From the NCBI RefSeq assembly GCF_034521165.1, contig NZ_JAXHMV010000008.1, positions 806,001-870,000 of the forward strand: 64,000 nt of DNA. Direction: 5' to 3'. Both the position numbers and the translations under genes were made by a program. This DNA comes from Thiohalophilus sp. (GTDB taxonomy: Bacteria; Pseudomonadota; Gammaproteobacteria; UBA6429; Thiohalophilaceae). Positions 50,584-59,426 of this stretch are shown piece after piece (positions within the stretch are counted from its first letter, which is position 1; every line of letters begins with the position of its first letter). The notes beneath the pieces were generated by a model. It ran no database searches, was not told where the DNA came from, and saw only the letters and a list, made by a program, of their open reading frames with translations.

Positions 50584-50810
50584 CATCTTCACCAAGAGGT
50601 TAACGCGTTTTGTGACCGGTTTCCTGCTATAGCTTACCCAGCGGAGTCATTCTGGCGGTATATAGCCGATGGGGGAGCTGCGAGGCTGTATTGCCAGTCT
50701 ACTCTTAGATCTATGTCCTGTGCAGCCGGCGCTCAAGGGGGGGGATCCATGAGACTGGTCACCAAACCACCAGCGGTATGCAATTCTTAAAGTATTATGA
50801 GAAAAAGACC

Positions 50811-50838
50811 TTGTAAGGGGCTGATTATATAGTATTAT
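50811..50838 (+). promoter_or_regulatory. Candidate sigma-70 promoter of the DUF2786 gene
   Basis: TTGTAA (50811-50816) and TATTAT (50833-50838), 16 bases apart, in a short AT-rich stretch; a transcript would start about 20 bases before the GTG at 50867. Confidence 0.45.
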
Positions 50839-50866
50839 TAAGGAAAGTCACGCAAGGAAGAGCGCC

Positions 50867-51559
50867 GTGAATAACGAGAAAATCATCGACAAAATCTGCA
50901 AGTGTTTGCGCCTGTCCGAGTCGGGCAACCCCAACGAGGCGGCCGCGGCATTGCGTCAGGCGCACCGTTTGATGCACAAACACCGCATCGGGGAAGACCA
51001 GATTCGGGCTGCCGGGGTGGCCGAGGCGGTGATCGATTCGGGCAATCGCTATAATCCGCCGTTCTGGGCCGTGGCCCTGTCGAATCTGATCTGCGAGGCC
51101 TTTGATTGTCGGGTCCTGGTCTCGCGTCGCTATGGCCGGGCCCCCGAATTCCGGTTTATCGGGCTGGAGCAGGCGCCACGGGTGGCGGGCTACTGCTTCA
51201 GCGTGCTTTATCGCCAGCTCGAGGCGGCCCGGGAAGCATTTATCGCCGATCTGGAGGTGGAAGACCGGGCCGAGCAGGCACGACGCGGCGAGGTGTTTGT
51301 CCAGGCCTGGCTGGTGCGGGTGGCCCGGACCGTGGCCGAATTCAGTGCCCATGCCGCCACGCGCGAGACGATCGACGCCTATATCCGGTCGCACTACAGT
51401 GATGCCGGCGAGCAGTGGTACCAGGAGACGCTGCAGACCGACGGCGAGGATTACGAAGATATTCTCAGTGGCATGCGTGCCGGCGAGCAGGTGACCCTGT
51501 TTCGCTCCATGGCCCGCTCGCTACGCCCCTCCCTGCCGCCCCTCAAGCAGTCCGCCTGA
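50867..51559 (+). CDS. DUF2786 family protein
   Basis: 230 residues, GTG start with GGAAGAG upstream. The N-terminal DUF2786 motif IIDKICKCLRLSESGNPNEA, then AAAALRQAHRLMHKHRIGED, is followed by a domain with FWAVALSNLICEAFDCRVLV and FIGLEQAPRVAGYCFSVLYR. This pairing is common in phage and mobile-element genes, function unknown. The AT-rich upstream stretch and isolated position are compatible with acquisition, but no integrase or other phage gene is adjacent. Confidence 0.85.
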   Translation: MNNEKIIDKICKCLRLSESGNPNEAAAALRQAHRLMHKHRIGEDQIRAAGVAEAVIDSGNRYNPPFWAVALSNLICEAFDCRVLVSRRYGRAPEFRFIGLEQAPRVAGYCFSVLYRQLEAAREAFIADLEVEDRAEQARRGEVFVQAWLVRVARTVAEFSAHAATRETIDAYIRSHYSDAGEQWYQETLQTDGEDYEDILSGMRAGEQVTLFRSMARSLRPSLPPLKQSA

Positions 51560-51651
51560 TTTTGCCGGCGGATTTCGCTTGACGGGCGGGCGAAATTTTT
51601 ACATTTTCTGTAAGCTTACTGATTCCGGTCTGTGTGGGGCAGACATGACCG

Positions 51652-52578
51652 ATGTCCACCTATATTACCTATAAACTCGACGGGGTCGTCCGCAAGGTAC
51701 CGTGCAAATCGGTGCTGACGCTGGGGCGCGATATGAACAGCGACATCGTGCTGCCGGATCTGCACGCTTCCCGTAACCACGCCATGATCCGCTGCATTGG
51801 CAACGGCGATTATTACCTGATCGACAGTGGCAGCTCCAACGGCAGCTTTGTCAACCGCCAGCGGGTGGCCATGCCCAAGCTGCTCAAAAACGGCGATCGC
51901 ATTACGATCGGCCGGTTCGAGATCCTGTTCGAGCAAAGCAGCAAAGAGACCGGCAGTTTCGACAAACTGTCACTGCAGGATACAGTCATCTCCGACAGTC
52001 CGGATATCAAGCAGATCACCGTCCTGGTGGCGGACATCCGCGGTTTTACGTCCCTGTCCGAACAGGTCGATATCCGCACCCTTACCAAACTGATGAATCG
52101 CTGGTTTCACAATGTCAGTAACGCCATTTTCGATAACGCCGGAACGGTGGACAAGTTCATTGGTGATTGCGTCTTCGCGCGCTGGGAATCAGATGAAGAT
52201 CAGAGCAGAACGCTTAAACAGGCTTTGAGTGCCGCGTTACTGATCAACGGCATCACCCGGGAACTGAACGATGCTTTCAGTGAGTTGCCCGAGCCGGTCA
52301 AAATTGGCGTTGGGATCAATACCGGTGCCGCCTCGATGGGGATCGGGCACGACAATACCGCATTGGGCGATGCCGTGAATATTGCCTTTCGCCTGGAAAG
52401 TGCCACCAAGATCCTCGGCAGCGATATGGTATTGAGTGAAAGCGCCTACCGGCATTTGCCGCCCGGGCGGCTGGAGGGCAAGACACACCATTTACGTATC
52501 AAGGGTAAACGCGATCCGGTGCGGATCTGCAGCCTGGGGTTCGACGAGGTCAGGCAGATCCTTGAGGAGATGACTTAA
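51652..52578 (+). CDS. FHA-domain class III adenylate/guanylate cyclase
   Basis: 308 residues. An N-terminal FHA domain (about 15-95: LTLGRDMNSDIVLPDLHASR, then YYLIDSGSSNGSFVN) is followed by a class III cyclase domain: VLVADIRGFTSLSEQVDIRT, NNAGTVDKFIGD-like GTVDKFIGDCVFARWES, KIGVGINTGAASMG and ALGDAVNIAFRLES. Metal aspartates D (VADIRG) and D (IGDCVF) and the NxxxR transition-state pair (NIAFR) are present, so it should be active. The product is probably cAMP. A protein with two cyclic-nucleotide-binding domains is encoded 1.4 kb away. Confidence 0.92.
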   Translation: MSTYITYKLDGVVRKVPCKSVLTLGRDMNSDIVLPDLHASRNHAMIRCIGNGDYYLIDSGSSNGSFVNRQRVAMPKLLKNGDRITIGRFEILFEQSSKETGSFDKLSLQDTVISDSPDIKQITVLVADIRGFTSLSEQVDIRTLTKLMNRWFHNVSNAIFDNAGTVDKFIGDCVFARWESDEDQSRTLKQALSAALLINGITRELNDAFSELPEPVKIGVGINTGAASMGIGHDNTALGDAVNIAFRLESATKILGSDMVLSESAYRHLPPGRLEGKTHHLRIKGKRDPVRICSLGFDEVRQILEEMT

Positions 52579-52624
52579 AGTTCTTAGTACTTAGTACTCA
52601 GTACTCAGTACTGAGCCGGTAGTG

Positions 52625-52698
52625 GTAGGCCCGATATAGCAACGCGCTATCGGGCATTTTCCAAAAAGCCGGACACCGCGTTGCTATGTCCGGCCTAC
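52625..52698. repeat. REP-like element, isolated copy 6 (inverted orientation)
   Basis: The reverse complement reads GTAGGCCGGACATAGCAACG ... GGGCCTAC, the same two-hairpin unit as the array at 2.2-4.3 kb, with a divergent spacer. An AGTACTCAGTACTCAGTACT palindromic stretch precedes it (about 52591-52613), similar to one before copy 1. Confidence 0.88.
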
Positions 52699-52720
52699 GG
52701 CTCAGCACTTGGAACTGGTT

Positions 52721-53122
52721 TCAGGCACGCATGAATTTGCGCACATCGAGGATCATCTCCTCCATTTCCAGCTTGATGCGGTTGATGATACGGGCCGCCT
52801 CGTCCGCCTCTTCGATATGTCCATCATCAAAGTTGCTGGACGTCATGAAGCGTTGTCCCTCGGCGATAATTTCGGCTTCATCGTCGGGAATGAACTGGGC
52901 CAGGTAAACATAGCTTTGCGCCAGACTGTTACATATATCCTTATTTTCCCCTTCCAGCTCCCATAACAAGAGTTGAATGGCGCTTTTAATGTCGTCCCGC
53001 GGGTAGGGCAGCAGTGAGAGTGGATGACCGTAGTTGCTGGCATCCAGTTGTGCCAGTATTTTGCCGTAGGCATTGACGATCTGCTCGGCATTTTTCAGTT
53101 GTTGTTCGTACTCGGGATTCAT
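52721..53122 (-). CDS. Hypothetical protein, 133 residues
   Basis: ATG 53122 (MNPEYEQQLKNAEQIVNAYG). All-helical and acidic: DDIKSAIQLLLWELEGENKD, AQSYVYLAQFIPDDEAEIIA, EEADEAARIINRIKLEMEEM. No family recognised. No signal peptide. Its stop lies 22 bases from the REP element. Confidence 0.7.
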   Translation of the reverse strand: MNPEYEQQLKNAEQIVNAYGKILAQLDASNYGHPLSLLPYPRDDIKSAIQLLLWELEGENKDICNSLAQSYVYLAQFIPDDEAEIIAEGQRFMTSSNFDDGHIEEADEAARIINRIKLEMEEMILDVRKFMRA

Positions 53123-53250
53123 CAATCTGTGAATAGCGTTTTATTGGGCGACATTACTGCCGATTTTGTGAGCAGGTTGCGCCGTTACAGCATGGCGTCA
53201 CCGGGCGGTTTTCCGTATTATAGGAGATATAACATGATTCTGCGTGACGA

Positions 53251-53964
53251 ATGACCATCGATAGTCTGATAAACCTGCTGGTTGAATATTCCGATAACCT
53301 GATCACCTGGGGGATTGCCCTGTTGCTGTTGCTGGCGGCGATGGTGCTTGCCTGGCCGCGTCTGTACAGCGGGTATCTTGACCGGCAGTTGCATAAGAAA
53401 ATTCAGGCCGTCGCGGCCGAGGCATTACATCAGGTTGTGATTCCTGACGGTATGGACGGGGCGGTTTATCTGGAAAATCTGTTGCTGACGCCGGACGGGC
53501 TGCTCGTATTGCCGGTGCACCGTTATAAGGGGGTGGTGTTTGCCGCCGACGGGATTGATAACTGGACCCAGGTGCTGGGCAAGCGAACCTACAAGTTTGG
53601 GAATCCCCTGCCGCAACTGGAGTCGGAAGTCCTGGCAGTCAAAGATTACGCTGCCGGTATTCCCGTCAAGGGCCGGGTGGTGTTTACCAAAGGTGTGGAG
53701 TTCCCCAAGGGGCGACCCGAAAAACTGATCTCGGTGGCGGAGCTGGAAAAGCTGGGTGAAGATAATCGTCAGCGTGAGGTGCCCGCAGCGTACTGGCAGG
53801 CCTGGGGAGCGCTGAAGCAACGGGTGCAAACCCCCGAGGTATCGAAGCTGCGCCAGCTTTATGCCGTCGAAAAAGAAACAGCTTTCAATGGACGCAGTGT
53901 CATGGCGGGAGTGATGTTTCTGGCTGCCGGAGCCTGGCTTGGCTGGCGTTATTTACTGGTTTAA
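53251..53964 (+). CDS. Membrane protein with a NERD (nuclease-related) domain
   Basis: 237 residues. N-terminal transmembrane helix (TWGIALLLLLAAMVLAWPRL), then a NERD-like region (VVIPDGMDGAVYLENLLLTP, GLLVLPVHRYKGVVFAADGI, WTQVLGKRTYKFGNPLPQLE) and a C-terminal transmembrane helix (MAGVMFLAAGAWLGWRYLLV). NERD domains are distantly nuclease-like with unclear activity. Convergent with the CNBD protein gene, 20 bases apart. Confidence 0.75.
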   Translation: MTIDSLINLLVEYSDNLITWGIALLLLLAAMVLAWPRLYSGYLDRQLHKKIQAVAAEALHQVVIPDGMDGAVYLENLLLTPDGLLVLPVHRYKGVVFAADGIDNWTQVLGKRTYKFGNPLPQLESEVLAVKDYAAGIPVKGRVVFTKGVEFPKGRPEKLISVAELEKLGEDNRQREVPAAYWQAWGALKQRVQTPEVSKLRQLYAVEKETAFNGRSVMAGVMFLAAGAWLGWRYLLV

Positions 53965-53984
53965 ATGAGCACGGTGCCGCAGGT

Positions 53985-56900
53985 TCAGCGGGAGACGATC
54001 TCTTTCCACTGTTCCAGGAGGTTATCGAAACGCTCGCGCAGATTGCTTTCGAGATTGTTTTCGTGAGTCTGGCGAGATTGCTCGTCCTTGTTGTCCTTTT
54101 CTTTTGATTCCTTGTTATTCAGTGTGCCGACACCGGCACGGATAGTGGTGCTCTTGCCGGTATCGGAGCGGGCAATGACGTGTTGGTCGATCAGTTCCGG
54201 GTGCAGGAACAGATAAACACCACCGCTGCCCAGTGCCAGCATGAGTGAGGCGGCCAGGGCGAAGACGTGGCGTTTTTTGCGTTTTTGTTGATGGGAGGCC
54301 TGCTGTTCGGCGAGTCGGGCATGAACCGCCTGGGTGTTGAGCGGCTTAAAGACCGGCTTTTCAGTCTCTTCGATCTCGAAAGAGGGCAATTCAGCACTGC
54401 TCCCGCCAGTGCCACGTTGCGGTTCGTTGTCCAGCTCGGCCTTGATCTGTTCGGGGGTAACGCTCGGTTCCTTGAAAATAAAAATATCTTCTTCGCCTTC
54501 GAGGATAATTCGCCCGTCGGGTTTACGCTGAAGTGTGGCACGGGCCAGAGAGAGCCCTTCGCCACGCTGGCGTTCTTCCTCTGCCTGGCGCTGCTGTTCT
54601 GCCTGCTCCAGTTTGGCCTTGATCTCCTCGGCCATGCGCCGGGCCTGTTCCTGACGGCGATGCTGGGCCTGGTGGATCGCCTGCTGGCGACGGGCTTCGC
54701 GTTCCTGATTCTGTTTGCTCTCCTGCTCGGCCTGCTGCCTGGAGCGGGCCTCGGCCTCGCGGCGGGCCTGCTCGTCGGCTTCCTGTTTGGCACGCGCTTC
54801 GGCCTCGCGGCGGGCCTGCTCGTCGGCTTCCTGTTTGGCACGCGCTTCGGCCTCGCGGCGGGCCTGCTCGTCGGCTTCCTGTTTGGCACGCGCTTCGGCC
54901 TCGCGGCGGGCCTGCTCGTCGGCTTCCTCCTTGGCACGGGCCTCGTCGGCCTCGCGGCGGGCCTGCTCGTCGGCTTCCTGTTTGGCACGGGCCTCGGCCT
55001 CGCGGCGGGCCTGCTCGTCGGCTTCCTGTTTGGCACGCGCTTCGGCCTCGCGGCGGGCCTGCTCGTCGGCTTCCTTCCTGGCACGGGCCTCGGCCTCGCG
55101 GCGGGCCTGTTCCTCGACTTCCTGTTTGGCGCGGGCCTGCGCTTCCTGCTGGGCCCGGGCGGCGTGTTCCATTACTTGCTGACGGGTCTGTTCCATTTCC
55201 TGGCGCAGTTGCTCGGCTTCTTCCAGGGCCTTGCGACGGATTTCCTCGGCCTCCTGTTCGGCGATGCGCGTGGTTTTTTCGGCCAGTTCCATGGCGCGAC
55301 TGCGGGCCTTCTCCAGCAGGGAAACCTGTTTCTGGCGTTCCTGTTGCTCGACTTCGGCGGCGCGCTGATCGACGGCCTGGCGGGCGGTTTCCAGCTCACT
55401 GCGCAGGCGTTCGGCTTCGCTCTGGGCCTGCTGGCGTATGGCTTTGGCTTCCTGGCGGGCCTGTTCGATGGCGGCCTGGCGCTGGGCTTCTTTTTCCTGT
55501 TCCGCCTGACTGGTCCGTTGCTCGAAGCGGCGACGGGTCTCCTCCATTTCCTGTTTGAGTTGTTCGGCTTCTTCGCGGGCCTGGCGCCGGATGGCAGCGG
55601 CTTCCTTTTCGGCCTTTTCACGTGAACGTTTGGCCGCTTCGGTGGCCTCGGCGGCGATCTGTTGTGCCCGCTTCAGGGAGGCATCCAGGGCCTGTTGTTT
55701 TTCTTCGTTGGCCCGTTTGGCGGTCTGGATTTTCTGTAATTCCGCTTCGGCCTGATGGCGGGCCTGCTCGGCCTGCTTGCGGGCGGTTTTTTCAGCCTGC
55801 TGGTTCTGTTCGGAGAGGCGCCGAATCTCCTGCTCGGCATCGCGCTTGGCTTTTTCGGCGCTGGCGGTTTTCTCGGCCAGTTGTTCGGCTTCGCGGCGGG
55901 CGGTGTCGGCCTGCTGACTGATCTTGCGGGCCTGATCCTCCGCGGCCTGACGGGTTTTTTCCGCTGCGGCGGTGCGTTTGCTGGCCGGAGCGGCAGCGGC
56001 AGCGGCTTCGCCCTGATCATCGCTACCCCCGGTGAGCTTGAAGCTGGTGGCCTGCAAACCGCCATCGAGAATCCCGCACTCGAAGCCGTGCTGGGTCAGC
56101 AAAAACGCGGCCGCCGCGCTCTGGGTGCCATCGGCGCTGGCCAGCACATATTCCCGGTCGGGATTGAGGCCGTCGAGTTTCAGCCGCAGCATGGACAGCG
56201 GAATATTGACCGAGCCTTCGGCGTGCTGGCGGTTGAATTCTTCATGGCTGCGTACGTCGATCAGCAGGGCGCCGTTGTCGAGTTTGGCTGCCGTGTCGCT
56301 TTCCGACAGTCGGGTGATGAGCGGCTCGGCCAGATAGGCGAGAAAATCCTCTTTTTTCAGGCGCATCAATATGCCGTCTTCCAGCATGCTGATGCTGGCA
56401 TTGCGCCGGCCGTTGGTAATCAGCGCTTCCTCGCCAAAGCCATCGCCTTCCTCCAGCGTGGCCAGCGGGATCTCGCCGGCTTTGGGGGCGGGGCGGCGGG
56501 TGACGTTGCAACGCCCGCTTTGCACGATGTAGTAATAGTCGTCCTGTTCACCCTGATGGATGATGCGATCGCCTTTTTTGGCCGGCCGCTCTTGCATGCG
56601 CATCAGGATGGCCTGGATGTTGTCCGTCGGCAGCTTGAGGAACGCCCGCGACTGCAAAAAGCGCAGCATCCAGTCGGTGGTATCCTCGCCGCCAAGTTCG
56701 GTTACCTCGAATTCGTAGGCGTCGAGCGGGGTGTCGTTCAGAATGATTTCCAGCAGGGCGGAGTCGATGCTGACGACCGTGACCGGGCCCTTGGCTTTGG
56801 CAGTGCCGGTATGGGGCTGATGGTTGTCCAGCGGTTGGCGGGCCTGGGCATTTTTGGATTTAATGACCCGGGATTTCTTCTCGCCACTTTGGCGAAATTC

Positions 56901-57086
56901 GACCTGGCCCTGAATCAGGTAGAGGGTGCGGTTGTCTTTTTCGCCTTCGCGAAACAGGGTCCGGCCGGCCGGCAGATCCTCGATGGTGGCCTTGCTGACC
57001 AGCTCCTCGAGTTTGTCATAGGCGAGGTTACCCAGCGGTTCCAGGCCCTTGAGCAGGTTCTTGTCGAGTTTGGTCTTGCTGGCCAT
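53985..57086 (-). CDS. Tandem CNBD / rhodanese-like / long coiled-coil / transmembrane protein
   Basis: 1033 residues. CNBD1 about 20-115 (LPAGRTLFREGEKDNRTLYL). CNBD2 about 140-255, with a good phosphate-binding cassette GFGEEALITNGRRNASI. Rhodanese-like domain about 257-350 (ALLIDVRSHEEFNRQHAEGS) whose active loop reads LASADGTQSA without the catalytic cysteine. Then about 500 residues of Ala/Glu/Arg/Gln-rich coiled coil, including perfect 16-residue repeats (ARAKQEADEQARREAE). A soluble segment (LQRKPDGRIILEGEEDIFIF) and a transmembrane helix near residue 955 (FALAASLMLALGSGGVYLFL) follow, then a charged tail. It could be a cAMP-gated structural or tethering protein. I know no named family with this order. 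Confidence 0.85.
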   Translation of the reverse strand: MASKTKLDKNLLKGLEPLGNLAYDKLEELVSKATIEDLPAGRTLFREGEKDNRTLYLIQGQVEFRQSGEKKSRVIKSKNAQARQPLDNHQPHTGTAKAKGPVTVVSIDSALLEIILNDTPLDAYEFEVTELGGEDTTDWMLRFLQSRAFLKLPTDNIQAILMRMQERPAKKGDRIIHQGEQDDYYYIVQSGRCNVTRRPAPKAGEIPLATLEEGDGFGEEALITNGRRNASISMLEDGILMRLKKEDFLAYLAEPLITRLSESDTAAKLDNGALLIDVRSHEEFNRQHAEGSVNIPLSMLRLKLDGLNPDREYVLASADGTQSAAAAFLLTQHGFECGILDGGLQATSFKLTGGSDDQGEAAAAAAPASKRTAAAEKTRQAAEDQARKISQQADTARREAEQLAEKTASAEKAKRDAEQEIRRLSEQNQQAEKTARKQAEQARHQAEAELQKIQTAKRANEEKQQALDASLKRAQQIAAEATEAAKRSREKAEKEAAAIRRQAREEAEQLKQEMEETRRRFEQRTSQAEQEKEAQRQAAIEQARQEAKAIRQQAQSEAERLRSELETARQAVDQRAAEVEQQERQKQVSLLEKARSRAMELAEKTTRIAEQEAEEIRRKALEEAEQLRQEMEQTRQQVMEHAARAQQEAQARAKQEVEEQARREAEARARKEADEQARREAEARAKQEADEQARREAEARAKQEADEQARREADEARAKEEADEQARREAEARAKQEADEQARREAEARAKQEADEQARREAEARAKQEADEQARREAEARSRQQAEQESKQNQEREARRQQAIHQAQHRRQEQARRMAEEIKAKLEQAEQQRQAEEERQRGEGLSLARATLQRKPDGRIILEGEEDIFIFKEPSVTPEQIKAELDNEPQRGTGGSSAELPSFEIEETEKPVFKPLNTQAVHARLAEQQASHQQKRKKRHVFALAASLMLALGSGGVYLFLHPELIDQHVIARSDTGKSTTIRAGVGTLNNKESKEKDNKDEQSRQTHENNLESNLRERFDNLLEQWKEIVSR
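54754..55109 (-). repeat. In-frame 48-base tandem repeat within the coiled-coil gene
   Basis: About eight units, each starting GCCTCGCGGCGGGCCTG on the plus strand, at 48-base steps (one step is 51 bases, adding one residue). They encode ARAKQEADEQARREAE. Near-identity at DNA level suggests recent expansion and likely length variation; all indels keep frame. Confidence 0.9.
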
Positions 57087-57235
57087 GTCTGAGTCATCGA
57101 GTCCGGGTGGCGAATGGGCCCCCGTGCTAACGGCCTGCCAGGGCGCAACATTAGGGGTATGTAAAATTTAGACCATTATTGGGGCCTATGTTGTGAAACC
57201 CCTCACAAAGGGGTCAATCCTGGCCCGCCAGCGGC

Positions 57236-57919
57236 TTAAAACCGGCGATGGAAGGAGAATCGGAATCCTTCCTGACTGCCACCCAGCCAGCTTGCCCCCA
57301 GGTAGCCTGTCCCGTCCAGCCAGTAGGAGAGCCCGGCACTGTAATAACCCCGCTCGGTTTGCTCGAAATCCAGCAGCGTGGTGGTATTGCCGCTGACCCG
57401 CTGTTCGCCGTCACTGCGCAGTGTGCCGCCACTGGCGTGCAGTGTCAGCCGCTCGCTGAGGGCCACGCCCAGATCCAGCTGGGCGTAGGTATCGTACCAG
57501 CGCAGTTCCACGTCTGTGTCACCCTCGTGGCCGTCGGTTTGCCGGTAGGTGTAGCCGCCGGTCAGCGCCAGATTCAGCGCAGTGATGTCGAGTAACAGCA
57601 GCGTCAGCTCAACCCCGCCGTAATAGCCGGTGGTGGTCCGGGCTGCCGGCAGCGGGTTGCCCGACTGGCTCAGCTCCAGATAGCCGGCCTTGAGGCTGCC
57701 CAGCAGGCGGGGTGCCAGACGCTCTTTCAGACGCACGCCCAGCAGCGAGCTTTTGCTGGTCAGTGTCTGGCCGGGATAGCGCCAGCGGGTTTCGTTATGC
57801 TCGACCTGCATCGAGAAGTCCAGCTCGCCGGGGGCGTAGTCGGCAAAGGCCCGGGGCATGATCAACAGCGGGGTGAAAACGAGCAGCAGGCGTGCAATGG
57901 CGTCAGAATACTTGGACAT
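57236..57919 (-). CDS. Outer-membrane beta-barrel protein
   Basis: 227 residues. Signal peptide (LLLVFTPLLIMPRAFA), then alternating amphipathic strands (DFSMQVEHNETRWRYPG, GGVELTLLLLDITALNLALT, GYYSAGLSYWLDGTGYLGAS) and the aromatic C-terminus FHRRF expected for BAM recognition. No specific family recognised. A weak hairpin (ACCCCTCACAAAGGGGT, near 57199) separates it from the downstream CNBD gene. Confidence 0.78.
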   Translation of the reverse strand: MSKYSDAIARLLLVFTPLLIMPRAFADYAPGELDFSMQVEHNETRWRYPGQTLTSKSSLLGVRLKERLAPRLLGSLKAGYLELSQSGNPLPAARTTTGYYGGVELTLLLLDITALNLALTGGYTYRQTDGHEGDTDVELRWYDTYAQLDLGVALSERLTLHASGGTLRSDGEQRVSGNTTTLLDFEQTERGYYSAGLSYWLDGTGYLGASWLGGSQEGFRFSFHRRF

Positions 57920-58045
57920 GAACTGGCATTAATCCTCAACTGGAGCACTGGATAATTGCGGGAATATCCGGCATAGTCAAGAGTGGACGTGCTGTGGGTA
58001 GCTGATGAATATACGCGGCACAATCGACACGAAACGGAGTGCATG

Positions 58046-59416
58046 ATGCGCGAGCAACAACACAAAACAGAACAGAATTCAACGAAGTCGTCGTCATCCT
58101 CATCGTCGGTTGCCGAACGCAAAAAACAGGCCTGGGGAGTTGATGAGCAGGGCGAGCGGCGTATCGGGATCAAGGCCAAAAAAGGATCTCAGAGCGCCAG
58201 CCATCCGTTTGGCACCGTGACCGCGCTGGATCGCTGGTTTGTTAACAAGATAATGGAAGTACCCGACCACCCGCCGGTCAATTTGGCGTTGTGGGATGGT
58301 AAGCAGATCAACCAGGTGGAAGAACCGGTGGCGAGTCTGCGCTTTAACGATCGACTGGCGATCTGGAAGCTGGTACTGCATCCCGAGCTGCATTTCGGTG
58401 ATCTCTACAGCGCCGGGCGCATCAGTTTCGAGGGCGACATGGTGCGCTTTCTCGAAGAGGTGTATAGCGGACTCAAGCGCAATGGCAAGCAGGGCTGGTT
58501 TCGCAAGCTGGTCAACTGGCTGGGTCACCGGCGTATCGCCAATTCGCTCTCCCGCGCCCGCGACAATATCTATCACCACTACGATATCAGTAATGAATTC
58601 TATCGCCTGTGGCTGGACAGGGTGGCCATGCAGTACACCTGTTCCTACTTTCCCGAACCAGACATGTCGCTGGAGGAGTCGCAGACGGCCAAGCTGCACC
58701 ACATCTGCCGCAAGCTGCAGCTGAAACCGGGTGATCGGGTAGTCGAAGCCGGCTGTGGCTGGGGTGGGCTGGCACGCTTTATGGCCAAACATTATGGCGT
58801 GACGGTCAAGGCCTATAACATTTCCCGCGAACAGGTCCGGTTTGCCCGCGAGCAGGCCGAGGAGCAGGGACTCAGCGACCAGGTTGAATACGTCGAGGAT
58901 GATTATCGCAACATTCGTGGCAGCTTTGACGTGTTTGTCTCGGTCGGCATGCTCGAGCACGTCGGAACCCGCGATTACAGCGAGCTGGGCCGGGTCATCG
59001 ACCGGTGTCTTGAACCCGACGGACGCGGACTGATTCATACCATCGGCCGTAACGTGGCCGGTCCCATGAACCCCTGGATCGAACGGCGGATTTTCCCCGG
59101 CGCCTATCCGCCTTCCCTGCGCGAGATGATGGACATTTTCGAACCCTGCCGCTTTTCGGTGCAGGATGTTGAAAACCTGCGTTTGCATTACGCCAGGACC
59201 CTGGAACACTGGCTGGCCCGTTACGAGGAAAATACCGATACCGTCCGGGAAATGTTCGATGAGGAGTTTGTGCGGGCCTGGCGCCTGTATCTGTGCGGCT
59301 CGATCGCGGCGTTTACCAGCGGCGAGTTACAGCTGTTCCAGGTGGTCTTTACCCGCGCGCAACATAATCAGCTGCCATGGTCTCGCGCCTATTTATACAC
59401 CCAGGATGCCGGCTGA
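58046..59416 (+). CDS. Cyclopropane-fatty-acyl-phospholipid synthase-like methyltransferase
   Basis: 456 residues from ATG 58046, with GGAG six bases upstream; ATG 58043 is adjacent. A serine-rich N-terminus (TKSSSSSSSVAERKK) precedes the CFA family sequence: LHFGDLYSAGRISFEGDMV, HHYDISNEFYRLWLD, YTCSYFPEPDMSLEESQ, VVEAGCGWGGLARFMAKHYG, NISREQVRFAREQAEEQG, SVGMLEHVGTRDY. It transfers a methylene or methyl from SAM to unsaturated phospholipid chains. Followed after 10 bases by a flavoprotein reductase gene. Confidence 0.9.
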   Translation: MREQQHKTEQNSTKSSSSSSSVAERKKQAWGVDEQGERRIGIKAKKGSQSASHPFGTVTALDRWFVNKIMEVPDHPPVNLALWDGKQINQVEEPVASLRFNDRLAIWKLVLHPELHFGDLYSAGRISFEGDMVRFLEEVYSGLKRNGKQGWFRKLVNWLGHRRIANSLSRARDNIYHHYDISNEFYRLWLDRVAMQYTCSYFPEPDMSLEESQTAKLHHICRKLQLKPGDRVVEAGCGWGGLARFMAKHYGVTVKAYNISREQVRFAREQAEEQGLSDQVEYVEDDYRNIRGSFDVFVSVGMLEHVGTRDYSELGRVIDRCLEPDGRGLIHTIGRNVAGPMNPWIERRIFPGAYPPSLREMMDIFEPCRFSVQDVENLRLHYARTLEHWLARYEENTDTVREMFDEEFVRAWRLYLCGSIAAFTSGELQLFQVVFTRAQHNQLPWSRAYLYTQDAG

Positions 59417-59426
59417 CGAGGATAAT

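Noticed and set aside
50867..51559. DUF2786 gene as evidence of a prophage
   Set aside because: No integrase, capsid, terminase or attachment repeats nearby; neighbours are housekeeping or signalling genes.
54267..55625. 452-codon plus-strand frame opposite the coiled-coil gene, rich in Leu/Gly/Phe
   Set aside because: It is the antisense of repetitive Ala/Glu/Arg codons, which cannot produce stops in that frame. It has no ribosome binding site, and the hydrophobic monotony mirrors the 48-base repeat.
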